Source of the DNA: Mesorhizobium hawassense
GTDB lineage: Bacteria > Pseudomonadota > Alphaproteobacteria > Rhizobiales > Rhizobiaceae
Reading direction: 5' to 3'
Length of the DNA stretch: 64,000 nt
Assembly (NCBI RefSeq): GCF_003289945.1
Contig: NZ_QMBP01000022.1
Location: 1 to 64,000, forward strand
Shown: piece by piece, positions 60,539 to 64,000 of the stretch
Layout of the letters: every line of letters begins with the position of its first letter
Position numbering within the stretch: position 1 is the first letter of the stretch
Notes under the pieces: model-generated
What the model was told of the DNA's origin: nothing
Seen by the model: the letters and a program-made list of their open reading frames with translations, nothing else
The model's database searches: none
Program-made: the position numbers and the translations under genes

Positions 60539-61848
60539 CATAGGCGCTAAGATAGCGTTGGCATGGACTGAAACTTTCGCTTTCGTGGTGGCTCACGCCA
60601 ACGATGTCGCAAGGCATGGAGATTTTGGCGCAGGGCTGCCAGGGGCGGCTGAGTAAAGATCGCTGCGATCAGGGAGGCGACGATCTGACGGGTAGCGCGC
60701 CACAGTCGCTCAAGGGGGAGAGACACCAAACTCCTGCGAGAGGGGTTCGGTCATAAGCGCTATGAGGAAATGGGCAAGAATCCAAGGCTTTGCGATCCTT
60801 GGGTCTTTGGCGGGAGGCGCGCGCAGTCCGATCAGGCTCTTCAGACGCTTGAAGGCGAGCTCGATGCGCCAGCGCATGCGATAGAGCTTGAGAACCGTGT
60901 CGGGGGGAAACGCCTCCCGGTCGAGCGAGGTCACAAGGATGACGAAGCCGGCGGCAATCAGCGTCTGCGGTTGAACCTTGTTGCCCTTGGCCTTGGCTTC
61001 CTTGTTGATTTTGCGCCGCGCTTCTTGTGCCGCGGCCTCGGATTTGCGCAAGGCGATCAGGCGCATCTTCACAGGCTCGCCCTTCTTGAGGCCTAGCCGG
61101 ACAGGCGTTTCGAAGACCTCGTCGCGGCAGCTCTCCAAGTGGCCGATGAGATCGAACGCCTCGCCCTTGGCGTCGAGCCATCGCGCATTCTTCCACGACG
61201 CGCGCACGACAACGTCGCCGCCTTGCGCCATGACCTTTGCGATCCGCTCGGCCTGCAGATAGACGCGGTCGCCGATCCGGATCTCGCCCGCCACCACCGG
61301 CACGCGGTCGATCAGCTCGGCCTCGCTCTGGTCGGTGATCTCGAGGAAATCGAACTGCTCGCGCTCGAGCTCGAAGGCGCAGTGCATGCGCCAAAGGCCA
61401 TTGTTCTTCTTCTCATGCGCACCGGCCTTGGCAACCGCCGTCGCATCGAGGATGCGGATCAGCCGGCCTTTGGCCAAGCCTGCATCCTCGCGCTTCAAAA
61501 GATGCCCAATCAACTGTTGCAGCCAGGGGCCTGCATTGCGCAGCCGGCCGAGCAAGGCCACGTCCGAAATGTCGGCAATCCCGCTCGCCGCCGCCCAGGC
61601 CACGACGCCCCGCATGCCTACCTTGCCAAGGCAGTAAGCCAGGGTCAGGCGCAACAGGTCGCTCGCCGACCTGATGCCGCGCGGGCGCAGGAACGCCTTC
61701 GTCTCGCGCGCACTTCCTGCGATCAACTCTTCGCCGCCGAGAAGCTCAATCGTCTCGGCCCAGCCGTCATCAACAAGCGATTCGTGTGTCATCCCAGCGT
61801 AGAATCACAATCGATTCCGCGCCGCAATCCCTATCTTAGCGCCTATGC
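60539..61848. mobile_element. IS4-family insertion sequence, complete
   Basis: CATAGGCGCTAAGATAG at 60539-60555 and its inverted copy at 61832-61848 are perfect 17-bp terminal inverted repeats. The direct repeats CCGTTTACG at 60529-60537 and 61849-61857 are the probable target-site duplication, with one extra A at 60538 on the left. The 1310-bp element carries one transposase gene and separates rsmA from gmk. It was inserted into a palindromic repeat whose two parts flank it. Confidence 0.88.
60710..61792 (-). CDS. IS4-family transposase
   Basis: The 360-residue protein has DDE elements: IRILDATAVAKAG (first Asp, near residue 115), GDRVYLQAERIAKVMAQGGD (second Asp) and LYRMRWRIELAFKRLKSLIG, which is the Y-(2)-R-(3)-E-(6)-K signature of IS4-type transposases. 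ATG 61792 follows close to the right terminal repeat. The frame is intact, so the element could be active. It ends about 170 bp before the left terminal repeat. Confidence 0.9.
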   Translation of the reverse strand: MTHESLVDDGWAETIELLGGEELIAGSARETKAFLRPRGIRSASDLLRLTLAYCLGKVGMRGVVAWAAASGIADISDVALLGRLRNAGPWLQQLIGHLLKREDAGLAKGRLIRILDATAVAKAGAHEKKNNGLWRMHCAFELEREQFDFLEITDQSEAELIDRVPVVAGEIRIGDRVYLQAERIAKVMAQGGDVVVRASWKNARWLDAKGEAFDLIGHLESCRDEVFETPVRLGLKKGEPVKMRLIALRKSEAAAQEARRKINKEAKAKGNKVQPQTLIAAGFVILVTSLDREAFPPDTVLKLYRMRWRIELAFKRLKSLIGLRAPPAKDPRIAKPWILAHFLIALMTEPLSQEFGVSPP

Positions 61849-61975
61849 CGTTTACGGGGAGAAGATGCCGGCAGGCAGATGAGGGGCGGCGCCAACCTGC
61901 AGAAGGCTGGGTTTTACCCCTCATCCGGCCCTTCGGGCCACCTTCTCCCCGTAAACGGGGCGAAGGAAAGATCAC
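61849..61975. repeat. RIME-like palindromic repeat interrupted by the IS
   Basis: CCGTTTACGGGGAGAAGATG then GATGAGGGG on the left and CCCCTCATCCGGCCCTTCG then CCTTCTCCCCGTAAACGGGG on the right form an inverted pair up to about 61965. The missing outer part of the left arm, CTTCGCCCCGTTTACG, is at 60522-60537 on the other side of the IS. Removal of the IS and one target copy restores CTTCGCCCCGTTTACGGGG, the mirror of the right arm. Confidence 0.75.
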
Positions 61976-62655
61976 CCCGTCTTCTCGTCCAGCAGGCCGG
62001 AAATGAAATCGAACAGGCCAGGCCGCCTGTCGCGCCGAAGCCGCTCCGCCGTGACGATGGCGCGGACCTCGGCGAAGGCGCGGTCGAGGTCGTCGTTGAC
62101 GATGACGAAGTCGTATTCCTTCCAATGCTCGATCTCGAGGCGGGCGTTCTTCAGCCTGGTCTCGATGACGGACTCCTGGTCCTCGGCGCGGCGCTTCAGG
62201 CGCGCCTTCAATTCCTTCATCGACGGCGGCAGGATGAAGATCGAGACGATGTCCGCGCGCATCTTCTCCTTGAGCTGCTGGGCGCCCTGCCAGTCGATGT
62301 CGAACAGCATGTCGCGGCCTTCGGCCAGCGCGATTTCCGCTGGCTCACGCGGCGTTGCATAACAGTTGCCGTGCACTTCGGCCCATTCGAGCAGCGCATC
62401 GGAATCGCGCAGCCGCTCGAACTCGCGCATAGTGCGGAAATGATAGTGGACACCCTCGATTTCCGAGCCGCGGCGTGGCCTCGTGGTGACGGAGACCGAA
62501 AGCTCGAGGCTTCCGTCGCTTTCCAGAAGATTGCGCGCGATCGTCGACTTGCCGGCGCCCGATGGCGACGACAGCACCAGCATCAATCCGCGACGGCGGA
62601 TGCGGGACCCCAGATCCCTGGCAGCCGTCGGCTCCTTGGCAACCATTCCCGTCAC
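61972..62655 (-). CDS. gmk: Guanylate kinase
   Basis: Gmk phosphorylates GMP to GDP. The 227-residue protein has LVLSSPSGAGKSTIARNLL (P-loop, about residues 26-44), SVSVTTRPRRGSEIEGVHYH (GMP-binding) and DMLFDIDWQGAQQL. GTG 62655 overlaps the yicC stop (GTGA); ATG 62646 is an alternative. It is the end of the conserved mltG-yicC-gmk group. Confidence 0.96.
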   Translation of the reverse strand: MTGMVAKEPTAARDLGSRIRRRGLMLVLSSPSGAGKSTIARNLLESDGSLELSVSVTTRPRRGSEIEGVHYHFRTMREFERLRDSDALLEWAEVHGNCYATPREPAEIALAEGRDMLFDIDWQGAQQLKEKMRADIVSIFILPPSMKELKARLKRRAEDQESVIETRLKNARLEIEHWKEYDFVIVNDDLDRAFAEVRAIVTAERLRRDRRPGLFDFISGLLDEKTG

Positions 62656-63542
62656 TCCAGATTCTGGACCTGTTCACGAAACTGGTCGACCACCGCCTTC
62701 AGCTCCAGCCCGATCGCGGTGACCGCGGCGGCGTTCGATTTGGAGCATAAGGTATTCGATTCGCGGTTAAATTCCTGCGCCAGAAAATCGAGCTTGCGGC
62801 CGACGGCGCCGCCGCTCTCGAGCAGCGCCCGCGCAGAAGCGACATGCGTCTTCAGCCGATCGATCTCCTCGCGGATGTCGGCCTTGGTGGCGAGGAAGGC
62901 GGCTTCCTGGTGCAGCCGCACAGCGTCGAGATTGGCGGAGGCATCCGTCAGGAGACGCACCTGCTCGGCGATGCGCTCGCGGATCGCCACGGGCTCGCGC
63001 GAGGGATCGGCCTCCGCCTTCAGCGTCAGCGCCTCGATGGTATCGATATGGCCGGAAAGCAGCGCGCCAAGTGCAGTGCCCTCGCCGCGGCGCGCCTGTT
63101 CCAGGCCGGTGAGCGCTGCCTCGAGCGCCGACAGGATCGCGACGTCAAGCGTCGCCCGCTCCTCCTCGGTCTCGACGGCTTCGGGAATGTCGAGCACGCC
63201 GCGCAGCGAGAGCAGCCCGTCGGCGGTGGCGGGCTCGGTGCCGAACTGCTCCTGCAAGCGCTTGGCGAGGCCCGCCAGGTCCTTCAGGAACGCCTCGTTG
63301 ACCACTGGCTGGGCTTGCCTGGCGGCGGCGCGGCCGACGGTCAACATCGCCTGGAAATTGCCGCGCGCGAAGCGCTTCTGCACAGTTTGCCGGACGGCGG
63401 TCTCCAGCCGGTCGAAACCTTGCGGCAGTCGAAGCCTCACCTCGGCGCTCTTGCCGTTCACCGATTTCACCTCCCAGGCGATCGAGGTGCCTTCGCTTTC
63501 GGTGGCGGACCGCGCGAAACCGGTCATGCTCTGCAGGCTCAT
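62652..63542 (-). CDS. yicC: YicC family endoribonuclease
   Basis: The 296-residue protein begins MSLQSMTGFARSATESEGTS (the conserved N-terminus) and has VKSVNGKSAEVRLRLPQGFD and a C-terminal LDFLAQEFNRESNTLCSKSN. YicC proteins are recently recognised RNases; the role in alphaproteobacteria is unclear. ATG 63542 is set by the family N-terminus, the frame upstream being unrelated. It lies between mltG and gmk. Confidence 0.95.
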   Translation of the reverse strand: MSLQSMTGFARSATESEGTSIAWEVKSVNGKSAEVRLRLPQGFDRLETAVRQTVQKRFARGNFQAMLTVGRAAARQAQPVVNEAFLKDLAGLAKRLQEQFGTEPATADGLLSLRGVLDIPEAVETEEERATLDVAILSALEAALTGLEQARRGEGTALGALLSGHIDTIEALTLKAEADPSREPVAIRERIAEQVRLLTDASANLDAVRLHQEAAFLATKADIREEIDRLKTHVASARALLESGGAVGRKLDFLAQEFNRESNTLCSKSNAAAVTAIGLELKAVVDQFREQVQNLE

Positions 63543-63672
63543 TGCCCTGTCGTCCCCTGTCGCGGCCCCGGCATGCAAAGCCCGGCGCCGCACGCCCCAA
63601 GATCGCCGGACGATCGGCCGGCGCCCCCTCAAAACATGAATATGGCCCCGCGTCAAAGGACGCGTGCGGCAC

Positions 63673-64000
63673 ACCTACTGCGCGGCGTCGCCACCGGCAT
63701 CGCCATTCTCGCCGCCGTCATCGCCGGTGCCTGCGCCAGCATCGCCATTACCGGTATTGCCGTCGGGAGCGGCCGGCTCCGTCGTCTGGCCTGAGGCCTT
63801 GGCGGCGTCATCCGCCTGCTTCTTCTGCAGCGCCCGGTAGCGGGCGACGTTCTGGTTGTGCTCTTCCAGCGTCGCGGCAAAGACATGACCGCCACTGCCG
63901 TCGGCGACGAAATAGAGATCGTCGGTCTGCGACGGATTGGCGACGGCTTCGAGCGCCGCGCGGCCGGGATTGGCGATCGGCGTCGGCGGCAGACCCTTGA
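63673..64000 (-). CDS. mltG: Endolytic murein transglycosylase MltG, C-terminal part
   Basis: The minus-strand frame ending at TAG 63673-63675 gives KGLPPTPIANPGRAALEAVA, the conserved C-terminus of MltG/YceG, then FVADGSGGHVFAATLEEHNQ and NVARYRALQKKQ. MltG cleaves nascent glycan strands and terminates their growth. The tail of about 45 residues is Gly/Asp-rich (GNGDAGAGTGDDGGENGDAG). The catalytic Glu lies outside the window. Confidence 0.9.

Noticed and set aside
60669..61394. A second open frame inside the IS4 element
   Set aside because: It is an alternative frame of the transposase gene, whose DDE/YREK motifs lie in the frame 60710-61792.

Overview
The window is about 64 kb of high-GC chromosome that reads as Mesorhizobium or a close Phyllobacteriaceae relative (Hyphomicrobiales, Alphaproteobacteria). 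The assignment rests on gene order (lptF-lptG-lptD-surA-pdxA-rsmA and mltG-yicC-gmk, uvrC-pgsA-moaD-moaE), a RopB/Omp25-type outer membrane protein, DUF995 and DUF1194 proteins, RIME-like palindromic repeats and frequent ATGA/GTGA start-stop overlaps. No rRNA, tRNA or CRISPR array was seen.

Layout. 1-0.3 kb: the end of an ISNCY-type insertion sequence just upstream of ndk. 1-2.6 kb: a fluoride-resistance operon (crcB-crcB-DUF190) behind a fluoride riboswitch with its own terminator. 2.7-10.9 kb: a LuxR/PAS-like regulator, a DUF1194 protein, moaE-moaD-pgsA-uvrC-SDR and an abundant outer membrane protein. 11-18 kb: a sugar-type ABC importer coupled to a cyclase-family hydrolase and an amidase, facing a ROK regulator. 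18-29 kb: small enzymes and regulators, including an ECF42 sigma factor with its DGPF/YciI partner and a likely ECF promoter, a Lys/Ala/Pro-rich histone-like protein, an AraC gene facing VOC-DoxX, rlmJ, and a TetR gene facing an exported AhpD-like protein with twin operators.

29-43 kb is a cell-surface glycan locus: UDP-glucuronate decarboxylase, UDP-glucose 4-epimerase, a polyprenyl-phosphate sugar module (GT-C transferase, YbhN-like membrane protein, DPM1-like GT2), a cellulose-synthase-like GT2, an exported GH26-like glycosidase, two DUF995 proteins, two small lipoproteins with the same C-terminal motif, and an ATP-grasp protein. Three copies of the inverted repeat GTTAACC-N16-GGTTAA(C/G) lie in its two large intergenic regions and look like a shared operator.

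43-43.7 kb: a HigBA/RelE-type pair whose toxin carries an in-frame TGA where TGG is expected. 43.7-49.9 kb: a tightly coupled six-gene minus-strand operon (KASIII-like synthase, NAD-dependent reductase/epimerase, metallo-beta-lactamase-fold hydrolase, CapK/PaaK-type adenylating enzyme, GNAT-type acyltransferase, Rieske oxygenase). It has the make-up of a small biosynthetic pathway I cannot match to a described product and is the best candidate for an undescribed system here.

50-64 kb is core genome: holC, pepA, lptF, lptG, lptD, a SurA-like chaperone, pdxA, rsmA, gmk, yicC and the 3' end of mltG. An apparently intact 1.3-kb IS4-family element sits between rsmA and gmk, inserted into a palindromic repeat.
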